NCBI RefSeq assembly: GCF_009903625.1
Contig: NZ_CP047569.1
Span: forward strand, 3,388,501-3,452,500
Length of the DNA stretch: 64,000 bases
From: Microbulbifer sp. ALW1
GTDB taxonomy: Bacteria; Pseudomonadota; Gammaproteobacteria; Pseudomonadales; Cellvibrionaceae
Direction: 5' to 3'
Part shown: positions 47,913-58,656 of the stretch, in pieces
Layout: every line of letters starts with the position of its first letter
Position numbering within the stretch: the stretch's first letter is position 1
Notes under the pieces: generated by a model
The model's input: the letters and a program-made list of their open reading frames with translations, nothing else
Told to the model about the DNA's origin: nothing
Databases searched by the model: none
Made by a program: the position numbers and the translations under genes

Positions 47913-48430
47913 CTTATTTCTCCCAATCTGTTGTTTTTGTGGTGATGTCCGCCAGCGCGACCAACACCTGATACCCGGGATTATCGTTCAAGTTACAGAC
48001 TGAAGATACGCTTCCAGCGCCAGAAGCACGGATGTACGGGTTAAGCGCGCCAGACAAACCTGAATTCCAGGTAGTACAGCGCTGCACACCAGTCACCTAC
48101 AAGCAGGCGCTAGCAGCACGCAGGACTAACCCGCGTCACATCTTCATGTCCGTATATAGTTGAAATCCCCTGGCTCAGGCATTGCGGACAGACAATTATT
48201 GTAAGTTTTGTTAGTTATCCGATGAATAGTAGCGAATTAGGCAAATAACCCGCCTGAATTTTAGTAGCCGATTCCGATCCGTAGCTCCCAGCCCCGCAGG
48301 TCATTGGACCATTGATCCGGTAGCGCTTCTATTCTGCCGGAGGTAATCGGCTTGTCATTTCGAAGCCGTGAATTTTGAAAGCTTAAATTTTGCGAGCGTC
48401 AAACTTGGCAAGCTTCGATTTTTGAAAGTT
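47913..48430. other. Gene-free region upstream of fadD
   Basis: About 520 bases. It includes near-repeats of the pattern TTTTGAAAG...AAGCTT between 48370 and 48430, close to the end of the SCP2-like gene. No promoter or operator is clear enough to name. Confidence 0.4.
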
Positions 48431-48778
48431 TCAATGGGCGGCAAAGAGGTCCGCCAGCGCCGCTGCCAACTCCCGGTTACCGGTGTAGCGAATATCTCCG
48501 AGGAGGAACGCGTGCCTCGCGCTCAATTCGCCATCGATAATGTCGTTCAAGGTTTTGTACGACATCTCCAGTTCCAGGTCAGGCGCCTCAGTGAGCCCCA
48601 TCGCCTGCACCGCCTCAACGGCCGCTGCGGTGCCGCAAGAAGCGACTGAGCCGCCGGTGCGCGGGCTTACCTGCAGGTAAAAATCGCTGCCATCCGGCAA
48701 TCGAAACTGTACCCGAGTGGTACTGGGCAAACAAGTTAGCCGCTGCAGCCGATCAAGGATTTGCGCCGGTAATTGCAT
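48431..48778 (-). CDS. SCP2-like sterol-carrier domain protein
   Basis: A 115-residue single-domain protein. FRLPDGSDFYLQVSPRTGG is followed by the SCP2-like block LELEMSYKTLNDIIDGELSA with RHAFLLGDIRYTGNRELAAALADLF. The pattern D-x-x-x-G-x-L-x-x-x-x-A-x-x-x-G-x-I-x-x-x-G is that of SCP2 lipid-binding proteins. These bind acyl-CoA or sterol-like lipids in a hydrophobic tunnel. It lies between the acyl-CoA dehydrogenase and fadD genes on the same strand, which fits a lipid role, but a terminator separates it from the dehydrogenase. Confidence 0.7.
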   Translation of the reverse strand: MQLPAQILDRLQRLTCLPSTTRVQFRLPDGSDFYLQVSPRTGGSVASCGTAAAVEAVQAMGLTEAPDLELEMSYKTLNDIIDGELSARHAFLLGDIRYTGNRELAAALADLFAAH

Positions 48779-48835
48779 CGGAGCTCCGCTGTTGCTTAGA
48801 GCCGGATTCCACCGCCGTTGGTGGACTCCAGATTC

Positions 48836-48867
48836 AAAAACACCGCCACTGTTGCCAGTGGCGGTGT
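48836..48867 (-). terminator. Rho-independent terminator after the acyl-CoA dehydrogenase gene
   Basis: ACACCGCCACTG and CAGTGGCGGTGT form a 12-bp perfect stem with loop TTGC. T5 follows on the minus strand. Ends the dehydrogenase transcript 17 bases after its stop. Confidence 0.88.
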
Positions 48868-48883
48868 CTTGCTGACATCAAGT

Positions 48884-50677
48884 TCAGAATACGAAGTGTT
48901 CCGCATCCAGACTCATGAGGTTGTCGGCGCCGCTCAGCATGGTGCTGGCGTGTGTTGCGGTACGCGGCAGAATGCGGTCGAAGTAGAAACGCGCGGTCGC
49001 AATTTTGGCGCGGTAGAAGTCTTCTTCACTGGTACCCGCTGCAAGTTGCTCGTTGGCCACTTTGGCAGCCAGCGCCCACAGGTATGCCTGAACGGCGTAA
49101 CCGGAATACATCAGGTAATCCACGGAAGCCGCGCCGACTTCGTCGGGGTTTTCCATGGCTTTCACACCGACGTTCATGGTCAGCTCGCCCCACTGCTTGT
49201 TGATTTCCTGCAGCTTGCTAACGAAAGGTGCCAGTGCTTCATTGTCCACTTCCGCCTGACAGAACTTGTGCACGGTTTTGGTGAACTTGCGCAGCAGTTC
49301 GCCCTGGCTCATCAGTACTTTACGGCCCAGCAGATCCAGCGCCTGAATACCAGTGGTACCTTCGTAGATGGTGGAGATACGGGCGTCGCGCACGTTCTGT
49401 TCCATGCCCCACTCGGCGATGTAACCGTGACCACCAAAACACTGCATACCCAGGTTGGCAGATTCATAACCGGTTTCGGTCAGGAATGCCTTGGCAATCG
49501 GCGTCAGGAACGCCAGCAGGTCGTCGGCGTCTTTGCGCTCTTCGTCAGAACCTACCTGGGTGCGATCCACTTGCTGTGCACACAGCATCACCAGCATACG
49601 GCCGCCCTCGGCAAATGCCTTCTGGGTCAACAGCATACGGCGCACATCCGGGTGCACGATGATCGGGTCGGCCGCGCCTTCCGGATTTTTGGGGCCGCTC
49701 AGGGAGCGCATCTGCAGGCGGTCCTTGGCATAGGCCAGGGACTTCTGGAAGCCCGCTTCCGCGTGTGCCACGCCCTGCAGCGCCGTACCCAAACGCGCGG
49801 TGTTCATAAAGGTGAACATGCAGTTCAGACCTTTGTTCGGCGGGCCGATCAGGTAACCCTTGGCGCCGTCGAAATTCAGCACAGCGGTGGCGTTGCCATG
49901 GATACCCATTTTGTGTTCCAGAGAGCCACAGCTCACACCGTTGCGCTCACCCACGGAGCCATCCGCGGTGGGCAGGAACTTGGGTACGATAAACAGGGAG
50001 ATGCCCTTGGTGCCCGCAGGGGCATCCGGCAGGCGGGCGAGAACGATATGGACGATATTTTCCGCCATGTCGTGTTCACCGGCGGAAATGAAAATTTTGG
50101 TACCGGAGATGGCGTAAGACCCGTCATCATTGGGCTCAGCCTTGGTGCGCAGGATACCCAGGTCGGTACCACAGTGCGGCTCGGTCAGGCACATGGTGCC
50201 GGTCCAGCTACCCTCGACCAGCTTGGTCAGGTAGGTGTGTTTTTGCTCGTCAGTACCGTGGGCTTCCAGGGTGTTCATGGCGCCATGGGACAGGCCAGGG
50301 TACATGCCCCAGGACCAGTTGGCGGTGCCCACCATCTCACTCAGAATGGTGCCGAGAGACGGCGGCAGACCCTGGCCACCGTGATCCACATTGTGCGCCA
50401 GAGACGGCCAGCCAGCTTCCACGAACTGCTGATAGGCTTCCTTGAAGCCTTCCGGAGTGGTGACCTCACCGTCATTCCAGGTACAGCCCTGCTGATCACC
50501 GATCTGATTCAGGGGGGCAAGTACGTTCTCACAGAACTTGGCGCCCTCTTCCAGAATAGCGTCCACTACGTCCGGACTGGCATCTTCATAGCCCAGAGTC
50601 GCGTAGTGCTGATCCCAACCCAACATTTCGCGCATGGCAAAGCGCATGTCGCGCAGCGGAATTTTGATCTCGCTCAT
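48884..50677 (-). CDS. Acyl-CoA dehydrogenase (600-residue FadE/DmdC-like type)
   Basis: A 597-residue FAD enzyme that makes the trans-2,3 double bond in acyl-CoA. The long type has an extra N-terminal segment (MREMLGWDQHYATLG) and an added C-terminal domain (YLWALAAKVANEQLAAG, then ARFYFDRILPRT). Core motifs are MCLTEPHCGTDLG (substrate/FAD contact, about 155), YAISGTKIFISAGEHD and IYEGTTGIQALDLLGRK, with Glu as the likely catalytic base in the last one. I start at 50677 because AGAGGG lies eight bases before this ATG; a reading from 50698 adds seven residues. An operator-like palindrome lies 270 bases upstream, next to an AraC regulator gene. Chain-length preference cannot be told. Confidence 0.9.
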   Translation of the reverse strand: MSEIKIPLRDMRFAMREMLGWDQHYATLGYEDASPDVVDAILEEGAKFCENVLAPLNQIGDQQGCTWNDGEVTTPEGFKEAYQQFVEAGWPSLAHNVDHGGQGLPPSLGTILSEMVGTANWSWGMYPGLSHGAMNTLEAHGTDEQKHTYLTKLVEGSWTGTMCLTEPHCGTDLGILRTKAEPNDDGSYAISGTKIFISAGEHDMAENIVHIVLARLPDAPAGTKGISLFIVPKFLPTADGSVGERNGVSCGSLEHKMGIHGNATAVLNFDGAKGYLIGPPNKGLNCMFTFMNTARLGTALQGVAHAEAGFQKSLAYAKDRLQMRSLSGPKNPEGAADPIIVHPDVRRMLLTQKAFAEGGRMLVMLCAQQVDRTQVGSDEERKDADDLLAFLTPIAKAFLTETGYESANLGMQCFGGHGYIAEWGMEQNVRDARISTIYEGTTGIQALDLLGRKVLMSQGELLRKFTKTVHKFCQAEVDNEALAPFVSKLQEINKQWGELTMNVGVKAMENPDEVGAASVDYLMYSGYAVQAYLWALAAKVANEQLAAGTSEEDFYRAKIATARFYFDRILPRTATHASTMLSGADNLMSLDAEHFVF

Positions 50678-51063
50678 TCTGTGTACCCTCTTTCGCAATT
50701 TGTACTTTGTGGATCGGGTTTGTTATGCCCGAGAGTCTCAGCCAGGGGGCAACAGCTGCCACGCAAACCTGTGACTCAACTTTTGGTTTTATTCATATTA
50801 GTTCCAATTCCCCAATAGCCACTATGGCGAAAAGTGCCCAAAGCACTAACAAAATCCGGCGGCGCCGGATAGAAATTGGCAACAGAACGAATTCAAAAAC
50901 GAATATAAGGACAGGGTCACACAAACAGAAAAATGGGACGCTGACTGACTGATGATTCAGTCAAATGGGCATGACCAGTTGGACATAAAAATGCGGTGCG
51001 ACGCGAGAGGCAATGGGCCCCGCCGCACCAGATACATGTATTTTAATGTATGTTAGGAAGGCG
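50678..51063. other. Gene-free region between the acyl-CoA dehydrogenase and AraC genes
   Basis: About 390 bases. It contains two perfect palindromes: ATCCGGC-GGC-GCCGGAT (50854-50870) and the 7-4-7 palindrome listed separately. ATACAT and ATGTAT, eight bases apart, lie near 51031-51050. No clear promoter pair. Confidence 0.5.
50946..50963. promoter_or_regulatory. Operator-like palindrome TGACTGA-N4-TCAGTCA
   Basis: A perfect 7-bp inverted repeat with a 4-base centre (TGAT). The layout (7-4-7, TGAnTGA/TCAnTCA) equals the operator of the TetR-type acyl-CoA-responsive regulator FadR of Bacillus subtilis, so an acyl-CoA regulator controlling the downstream dehydrogenase is plausible. It is 270 bases before the dehydrogenase start. 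No TetR gene is nearby. Confidence 0.5.
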
Positions 51064-52128
51064 CTAGAGACCAACTGAAGTGGAACGCGGGCTCTTGCGG
51101 TATTCACCCGGCGTGACCCCGGTCCACTTTTTAAAAGCGCGGAAAAACGCGCTAGCCTCATCAAACCCTAACATCTCTGCAATCTGCGTATTGGAGAGGT
51201 CGGGGCAGCTCAGGTAGTGAAACGCCGCTTCCATCCGGCACTCGTCTTTAAGCTTCTGGTAAGAAGTATTTTCCTGCTGTAATTTTCGGCGCAGGGTTGT
51301 CACCGACATATTCAAGCGCTCGGCAACCGCCTCTGCGGCGGGCATGGACTCGCTCACATCCCGGTTCAGAATGGTTTTCACCTTGGTCTTGATGCTGTTG
51401 GCATTTCCGTCACTGATTACCAGGTGGTAAGGCGCAGTGCGGATAAAATCTTCCACTGTCTGGGGGCTCTGGACGATCGGGTAATCCAGGTAGCGCCCCT
51501 CGTACTCCAGCGCATTGGCCGGTTGATCGAACAGCAACTCTCCGGCCTCACTTTGTGCCAGAGCCGCAAACTCTTCCGGGCAGGGAAACGAAAAATGCAA
51601 TTTGGCCAGGGGGATTTCCCGCCCAACCAGCCAGCAATAGAAACGATGCCACACCGCCAGGGTGGTGCGAATCACTCCCGGAGTAGTCTCTGCAATAAGC
51701 TGTTCGAACTCGCCCGGTGCCAGAGAGCTGATCCCCTGGATCACCACCTTGTCGCGTTCGCCCTGCGGCTGCAGAATCGGCTTGACCCTGAATCCGCGAC
51801 AGATTTCCATAAACTCTGCGCTGAGGGTGATGGCCTGACGAACCGTTGCGCAGTTGACTACCGTCAAGCACAGCAGGCGAAACGACCCGGAACGCACCCG
51901 CCCGCCACTGAGCATGCCGAACCACTCGTCCTGGGATAGCCACATTACCCGCTGGTAGAGTCGCCCGTATTTGACCGCAGAAAACGCCGCAGTATCTTCA
52001 AGGTCCTGCTCTGAAATATCCACCGATGCCAGCAGTTCGCCGCGGTCGCAGCCGTGCTGGGCGGCCTCGTCCAGCAAGCGCTGAACATAGGCAATGGGGA
52101 TGCGGATATCATCGTTGTCGCGGTCCAT
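51064..52128 (-). CDS. AraC-family transcriptional regulator
   Basis: A 354-residue regulator of the arabinose-binding-domain AraC group. The N-terminal ligand domain is about 15-210 (FGMLSGGRVRSGSFRLLCLTVVNC; CPEEFAALAQSEAGELLFDQPANAL, the latter typical of this group). The DNA-binding domain covers about 250-345 (AEAVAERLNMSVTTLRRKL and NTQIAEMLGFDEASAFFRAFKKWTG). It follows a 68-residue membrane protein gene by ten bases on the same strand and precedes the acyl-CoA dehydrogenase gene. Control of that dehydrogenase is possible, as many regulators of this group respond to fatty-acid or choline-type signals; that is inference. Confidence 0.88.
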   Translation of the reverse strand: MDRDNDDIRIPIAYVQRLLDEAAQHGCDRGELLASVDISEQDLEDTAAFSAVKYGRLYQRVMWLSQDEWFGMLSGGRVRSGSFRLLCLTVVNCATVRQAITLSAEFMEICRGFRVKPILQPQGERDKVVIQGISSLAPGEFEQLIAETTPGVIRTTLAVWHRFYCWLVGREIPLAKLHFSFPCPEEFAALAQSEAGELLFDQPANALEYEGRYLDYPIVQSPQTVEDFIRTAPYHLVISDGNANSIKTKVKTILNRDVSESMPAAEAVAERLNMSVTTLRRKLQQENTSYQKLKDECRMEAAFHYLSCPDLSNTQIAEMLGFDEASAFFRAFKKWTGVTPGEYRKSPRSTSVGL

Positions 52129-52138
52129 TACAACTCTT

Positions 52139-52345
52139 TTACTTATCTTTGCGATTACGCAGCCAATTGATCAATGCACCGAATCCAAATGCAACAGCGA
52201 CAATCACTGCCAGAAACACCAGCATCAACACCAGATAACTGAGTACATCTGCGACCGGCAGATCCCAGCTCCAGATCGCCGCCGCAATAAAAGCGACGCA
52301 GGCAAGCACACTGGTGACGAATGAACGACGGCGTTTTATGGCCAT
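52139..52345 (-). CDS. Small two-helix membrane protein
   Basis: A 68-residue protein with two hydrophobic helices (about 9-26: VTSVLACVAFIAAAIWSW, and 34-57: VLSYLVLMLVFLAVIVAVAF), a basic start (MAIKRRRS) and a basic end (NWLRNRKDK). Both tails should be cytoplasmic by the positive-inside rule. It lies ten bases before an AraC gene and is probably co-transcribed with it. Function unknown. Confidence 0.7.
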   Translation of the reverse strand: MAIKRRRSFVTSVLACVAFIAAAIWSWDLPVADVLSYLVLMLVFLAVIVAVAFGFGALINWLRNRKDK

Positions 52346-52538
52346 AACTACAACACTTTTGCTAACGAATGGACGGCTGGTCGACGATTTACGGCAACAC
52401 TACCCTTAATACTATAGAAATCGGTGGGCGCTCACGGTATCCGGCCCAGATGGCGCCGAATCGTGCAGCATAGGCCCACCGCTGTCAACGAACCCACTGT
52501 TCAGGAAACAGGCGCGGGGCGTAAGGGAGATGAGTCTT

Positions 52539-52664
52539 ATGGGTGAACGTAAACATATGCTGCGAAGGGAAGACAGGAGCACGTTGCGCAAACTGGCAAT
52601 GTGGGTGGAGTGCATGATGCTGATTGCGGGCTCGGTCCTGCTGGGCATTCTGTTACTGAGCTAA
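52539..52664 (+). CDS. Possible 41-residue single-helix membrane protein
   Basis: A short reading frame starting MGERKHMLRREDRSTLRKL and ending in a hydrophobic helix (VECMMLIAGSVLLGILLLS, about 23-41) directly before TAA. The positively charged N-terminus and C-terminal helix form a plausible tail-anchored micropeptide. GGGAG lies nine to twelve bases before the ATG at 52539. An earlier ATG at 52530 is in frame but abuts the ribosome-binding site. It is in the gap between fumC and the membrane-protein/AraC genes. Coding status is uncertain. Confidence 0.45.
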   Translation: MGERKHMLRREDRSTLRKLAMWVECMMLIAGSVLLGILLLS

Positions 52665-52751
52665 TCCCGCTTCCGCCGCACCGGTGCACGCCCTGCACCT
52701 TCACATCCTGCGTTGCCTCACACCCTGTGTTCCCTTACACCCTACGCGCCT

Positions 52752-54191
52752 TCACTCCTTGCCCTGAATACCGCCGCGGCTCAACTGTGCCGGATCCAGC
52801 AGTTGCTCCAGCTCCTGCAGCGAAAGATCGGTCAGCTCGACCGCCACCTCCAGTACCGGCCGGCCACTGGCATAAGCCGTTTTGGCAATTTCTGCGGCCT
52901 TGCTGTAACCGATGACCGGATTGAGTGCGGTAACCAGAATCGGATTGCGCCCCAACATTTCGCGCATGCGCGCCTCGTTTACGGTAAATCCGGTGATGGC
53001 CTTATCGGCGAGGTTACGTGCCGCGGCTGCCAGAATCTGGATACTTTCCAACAGGCTGAATGCAATCACCGGCAACATGACATTGAGCTGAAAATTACCA
53101 CTCTGCCCAGCCACGCTAATCGTGGTGTCATTTCCCATCACCTTGGCCGCCACCATGGCAACGGATTCCGCGATTACCGGGTTGACCTTGCCCGGCATGA
53201 TACTGCTACCGGGCTGTAATGAGGGCAGCGCTATCTCTCCGAACCCCGCCAGGGGTCCGCTGTTCATCCAGCGCAGGTCGTTGGCAATTTTCATCAGCGC
53301 CACCGCTAACGTTTTCAACTGCCCGGAAACCTCGACCGCGGTGTCCTGGCTGGCGATCGCCGTAAACAGGTTATCCGCCGGGCGCAGGGAAACCCCGCAG
53401 TTATTGCTCAGCTTGCGCGCGAACAGGGATGCAAATTCACCCTCGGCATTGAGCCCCGTGCCTACCGCTGTCCCGCCTTGGGCCAGCTGCGACAGGCGTG
53501 GCAAGCAGTCTTCAATACGCTCACTGCAGTGTTCGATCTGCACTGCCCAGGCCAACAATTCCTGCTCCAGGGTAATGGGTACCGCGTCCATCAAGTGGGT
53601 GCGCCCGGTCTTGACCACGCCGGATACCGCAGCCGCCTTCTCGCGAATCACCAGAATCAAATGTGCCAGTGCCGGCAGCAACCGGTTCTGTATACCCAAT
53701 TGGGCGGAAAGGTGGATGGCAGTGGGGATCACATCGTTACTGCTCTGGCACATGTTGACGTGATCGTTGGCACTGATCGCGAGCCCCCCCTGCTCTGCCG
53801 CCAGGTGCGCCAGCACCTCGTTCACATTCATATTGGTGCTGGTACCGGAGCCGGTCTGGAATACATCCACCGGAAACTGTGTGCGGTAGTCCTGCCCGGT
53901 CAACTGGTCGCAGGCAGCCACAATGGCCTGCGACCGCTCGGCGTCGAGCAGCCCCAGGCAGCGGTTGGTCTCGGCTGCTGCCTTTTTGATCGCAACCACC
54001 GCGCGCAAAAAACTTTCAGGCAGGATGTAATTACTTACAGGGAAATTTTCGACCGCACGCTGCGTCTGGGCACCATAGAAAGCGCTAACGGGCACCTGAA
54101 CTTCACCCAGGCTGTCTTTTTCGGTACGAAAGCTTTCTGCCGGTGAGGGGGGATGGCTATCCGAGGGCGTCCCGGGCGATTTTTCAGGCAT
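52752..54191 (-). CDS. fumC: Class II fumarate hydratase
   Basis: A 479-residue member of the fumarase/aspartase superfamily, iron-independent, converting fumarate and malate. It has GSGTSTNMNVNEV near 122, the catalytic His region VKTGRTHLMDAVP near 200, and the flexible loop with catalytic Ser GSSIMPGKVNPV near 330. PGKVNP, not PAKVNP, favours fumarase over aspartase. The N-terminus has about 20 extra residues rich in Pro and Ser. ATG at 54191 has AGGA seven bases upstream; a TTG two codons earlier is also open. Downstream of ligA and a small orphan gene on the same strand. Confidence 0.93.
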   Translation of the reverse strand: MPEKSPGTPSDSHPPSPAESFRTEKDSLGEVQVPVSAFYGAQTQRAVENFPVSNYILPESFLRAVVAIKKAAAETNRCLGLLDAERSQAIVAACDQLTGQDYRTQFPVDVFQTGSGTSTNMNVNEVLAHLAAEQGGLAISANDHVNMCQSSNDVIPTAIHLSAQLGIQNRLLPALAHLILVIREKAAAVSGVVKTGRTHLMDAVPITLEQELLAWAVQIEHCSERIEDCLPRLSQLAQGGTAVGTGLNAEGEFASLFARKLSNNCGVSLRPADNLFTAIASQDTAVEVSGQLKTLAVALMKIANDLRWMNSGPLAGFGEIALPSLQPGSSIMPGKVNPVIAESVAMVAAKVMGNDTTISVAGQSGNFQLNVMLPVIAFSLLESIQILAAAARNLADKAITGFTVNEARMREMLGRNPILVTALNPVIGYSKAAEIAKTAYASGRPVLEVAVELTDLSLQELEQLLDPAQLSRGGIQGKE

Positions 54192-54292
54192 AGGCAAATC
54201 CTGTCGGTCAACAGACGGGGTGGGGAATTGCTATCAGCGCAAGGGTAACGTGTGCCAGGCGGAATTGGCAGGGGCGCCGTATGAACGGCGAT

Positions 54293-54727
54293 TCAGATAC
54301 TGACGCGCCCTTCCTGGGTCCACTCGCAGCGTACCTGCATGTCGCCGCAGCCGGGTTCGTGATAGAGACCGGCCGCTTCCCAGTTGAAAGAGTGTGTCCC
54401 GGAGAGTTCGGTCTCCAGGTGTACGGTGGCAGACACCCAGTACATGCTGCGCAGCAGCTCTTCGAATTTTTCGATCCAGTGATTCCATTCATATTCCACG
54501 GCGCGATAGGAAGCACCGAAATGGATCACATCGGTCTGGTACTGGGATTGCTTCACCTTAATGGTGGGAATGGAGAACATGTCGCGGCACAAAAAGGGCC
54601 ACTCGTCGGCACTCGGCAGGGCGAGAACAGCTTCGCGATTAACCCGGCGGCGGTCGCTGCCGCCGGTGAGGCTGTTACTGTCTTTGATACAACCGTAAAC
54701 AATGGATTCCTGATCGCCCTGAATCAC
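54293..54727 (-). CDS. Conserved-looking protein of unknown function
   Basis: Up to 144 residues, soluble, rich in aromatic residues (YEWNHWIEKFEELLRSMYWVSA; FNWEAAGLYHEP). No signal peptide or helix in the membrane. The start is unclear: GTG at 54727 has no good ribosome-binding site, and an internal ATG (MFSIPTIKVKQ) would give about 95 residues, keeping the compositionally normal part. I do not recognise the family. It lies between ligA (155 bases upstream) and fumC (101 bases downstream), all on the minus strand. Confidence 0.6.
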   Translation of the reverse strand: MIQGDQESIVYGCIKDSNSLTGGSDRRRVNREAVLALPSADEWPFLCRDMFSIPTIKVKQSQYQTDVIHFGASYRAVEYEWNHWIEKFEELLRSMYWVSATVHLETELSGTHSFNWEAAGLYHEPGCGDMQVRCEWTQEGRVSI

Positions 54728-54881
54728 TCTGCGCTAACCCCTACGCTAATCCCGCAGCACCATGAGTGCTGTCAGCGGGCCAATTCGAAAATTATTCCGC
54801 CAACTGTAACGGCGCGACCGGGAGAATTCTACTGCCAGATGCCGCCAAATTTTCGACCCGATCGCATTTCAGACAGAGCGA

Positions 54882-56921
<2,040 letters not shown>

Positions 56922-56986
56922 TTATCCGCAAAAATGGGGAATTCTTGCCACAGGAAAGGAGGTCATGCTCTACGAAAGCATGAATC

Positions 56987-57010
56987 TAGGAGCCTGAGCG
57001 CAGGCTCCTA
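56987..57010. repeat. REP-like extragenic palindrome between zipA and ligA
   Basis: TAGGAGCCTG, loop AGCG, CAGGCTCCTA: a perfect 10-bp inverted repeat 17 bases after the zipA stop, without a T tract. The TAGGAG...CTCCTA form resembles repetitive extragenic palindromes of Pseudomonas-like genomes. Only one copy is in this window, so its repetitive nature is inferred. Confidence 0.5.
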
Positions 57011-57027
57011 CGATGGTTCCGGGGATT

Positions 57028-58539
57028 TCAGGCCTGGGCTTTGGCCAACGCTTTTCGGCGCTGGAATTCCATAACCCGCTGGCGATAGTGCTCCGCTGTC
57101 TGCGCGGTAAACACGCTGCGGTTTTCATCCTTGAGCTCGCCACCCAACTGCTCGGAGACCGTCCGCGCGGTGGTTAGCAGGGTATCGAAAGCCTTGAGCG
57201 CCTCCACTTCCGCCGGCAGCGCCAGGAACAGGCTGACGCCCGGCGTGGTGAAATCTTCCATGTCTGACATGTCAAAGGTGCCCGGCACGACGATATTCGC
57301 CAAGCTGAACAGCACCGGGCCTTCTCCAGCCTCGCCGCAGTGGTAGTGAAAGATGTTCATGTCACCAAAGCGCAGTCCACTGGAAAGCAGTACCCGCAAA
57401 AGATCATTGCCCTCAAAGTAATCGCCCTTGGGGGCCATGATATTCAGGATCAACACTTCTTCCACCGGGCGTTCGCTGCGCGCGTCACTGCCGCGCTTGC
57501 CGTTGCGACCGCTGTTGCGACCCTTGGCTGGCGCATCCTGTGGTGTCCGGGAGTCCTGTGCCGGGCCTTTCTTCAGCTCGGGGAACTTCAGTTCCGGCAA
57601 TTTGATCTCGGCACTGGCCCAACCGGGTTTCAGCGCGCGCGCTTTTTCTGCCGCTGCAGCGACCACGCCAGCTTTCCCACCGGCTTCGTCCGCCGCCTCC
57701 CGCCACTGCTCACTGTCGTCCTGCGCGGACACTCGTTGCAGCGACTCCAGGCTAACGGACTCATCGAGGGAAGGCTCGCGCCGGTCCGCCAGTATGGGCT
57801 CATCGGCGAGACCAGCCATTGGGTCAGGGTTGCGTGTTTCCGCAGACGCGGTCGCTACCGCAGACGCTTCCGCTGGTGGCCATTCATCGGCAGGCTCTAC
57901 TTCGGTGTCCGCGACCGAATCCATCAGCATCGGCACCTGCTCTTCCAGGTTGAGGGAAACCTGTTCCGGCACAGAAGCCTGAGCCGGTTTCACCGGAGCC
58001 GCTTTGCCCACTGGGGCATCAACCGGGTCCGTGTCCCTGCGTTCTGGCTTGCTGCCGGCCAGCGGCTTGCGGGAAGAGTGGAAATTCTGCTGTACCTGGC
58101 GGTTTACCTGGCTGGCATCCTCGGGTTTGCGGCGCTGTACCACGCGCACGGTACCCGGCAATTCCGCGGCGATCTGACGGCGCTTTTCGGCCTCTTCCGG
58201 ATCGATCAGCTCGAGTTCGCTATCTGTCAGCAACGATGGCTTTTTTTCGACGGTGAAGGATGCACTCGCTTGAGGGGCCGCGGTACTTTCATGGCCGACA
58301 GTAGAAACGGCAGCAGCTGGCTGCTGTGGCTTTCTCACGGCCTGCTCCGGCGGCTCTATGGAGCGCGGCCTCGAGAGAATACCGTCATCGTAATCGTCAC
58401 CCATATCCCGACGCATGGAACGAGACAGGTTGCGGGACACTTTCATCGTGTCCCGGTGCTTGAGATAGGCACGGCGTGCGCCATCCAGCACCACTGCAAA
58501 CAGCACCAGTGCCAGCAAATTGATCAGCCAATTGTCCAT
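57028..58539 (-). CDS. zipA: Cell division protein ZipA
   Basis: A 503-residue division protein that tethers FtsZ to the inner membrane. The N-terminal anchor is MDNWLINLLALVLFAVVLDG (about 1-20, N-out). A basic stretch (ARRAYLKHRDTMKVSRNL) and a long Pro/Ala/Glu-rich linker (about 45-365) follow. The C-terminal FtsZ-binding domain is at about 365-500 (EEVLILNIMAPKGDYFEGNDLL; VLFSLANIVVPGTFDMSDMEDF). The linker is much longer than in E. coli (328 residues overall). GGGGAG lies four bases before the ATG at 58539; a longer reading from 58584 is rejected. Between smc and ligA. Confidence 0.95.
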   Translation of the reverse strand: MDNWLINLLALVLFAVVLDGARRAYLKHRDTMKVSRNLSRSMRRDMGDDYDDGILSRPRSIEPPEQAVRKPQQPAAAVSTVGHESTAAPQASASFTVEKKPSLLTDSELELIDPEEAEKRRQIAAELPGTVRVVQRRKPEDASQVNRQVQQNFHSSRKPLAGSKPERRDTDPVDAPVGKAAPVKPAQASVPEQVSLNLEEQVPMLMDSVADTEVEPADEWPPAEASAVATASAETRNPDPMAGLADEPILADRREPSLDESVSLESLQRVSAQDDSEQWREAADEAGGKAGVVAAAAEKARALKPGWASAEIKLPELKFPELKKGPAQDSRTPQDAPAKGRNSGRNGKRGSDARSERPVEEVLILNIMAPKGDYFEGNDLLRVLLSSGLRFGDMNIFHYHCGEAGEGPVLFSLANIVVPGTFDMSDMEDFTTPGVSLFLALPAEVEALKAFDTLLTTARTVSEQLGGELKDENRSVFTAQTAEHYRQRVMEFQRRKALAKAQA

Positions 58540-58656
58540 GTGTGCTCCCCTCTCCCTACGCCCACATCCATTGAACCCGTGCACTCACATTCCGCGGGTT
58601 GTATATCACCGGGATCTTCCGATCAACACAACTCGGTGCGCTTTTCACAACACTCA

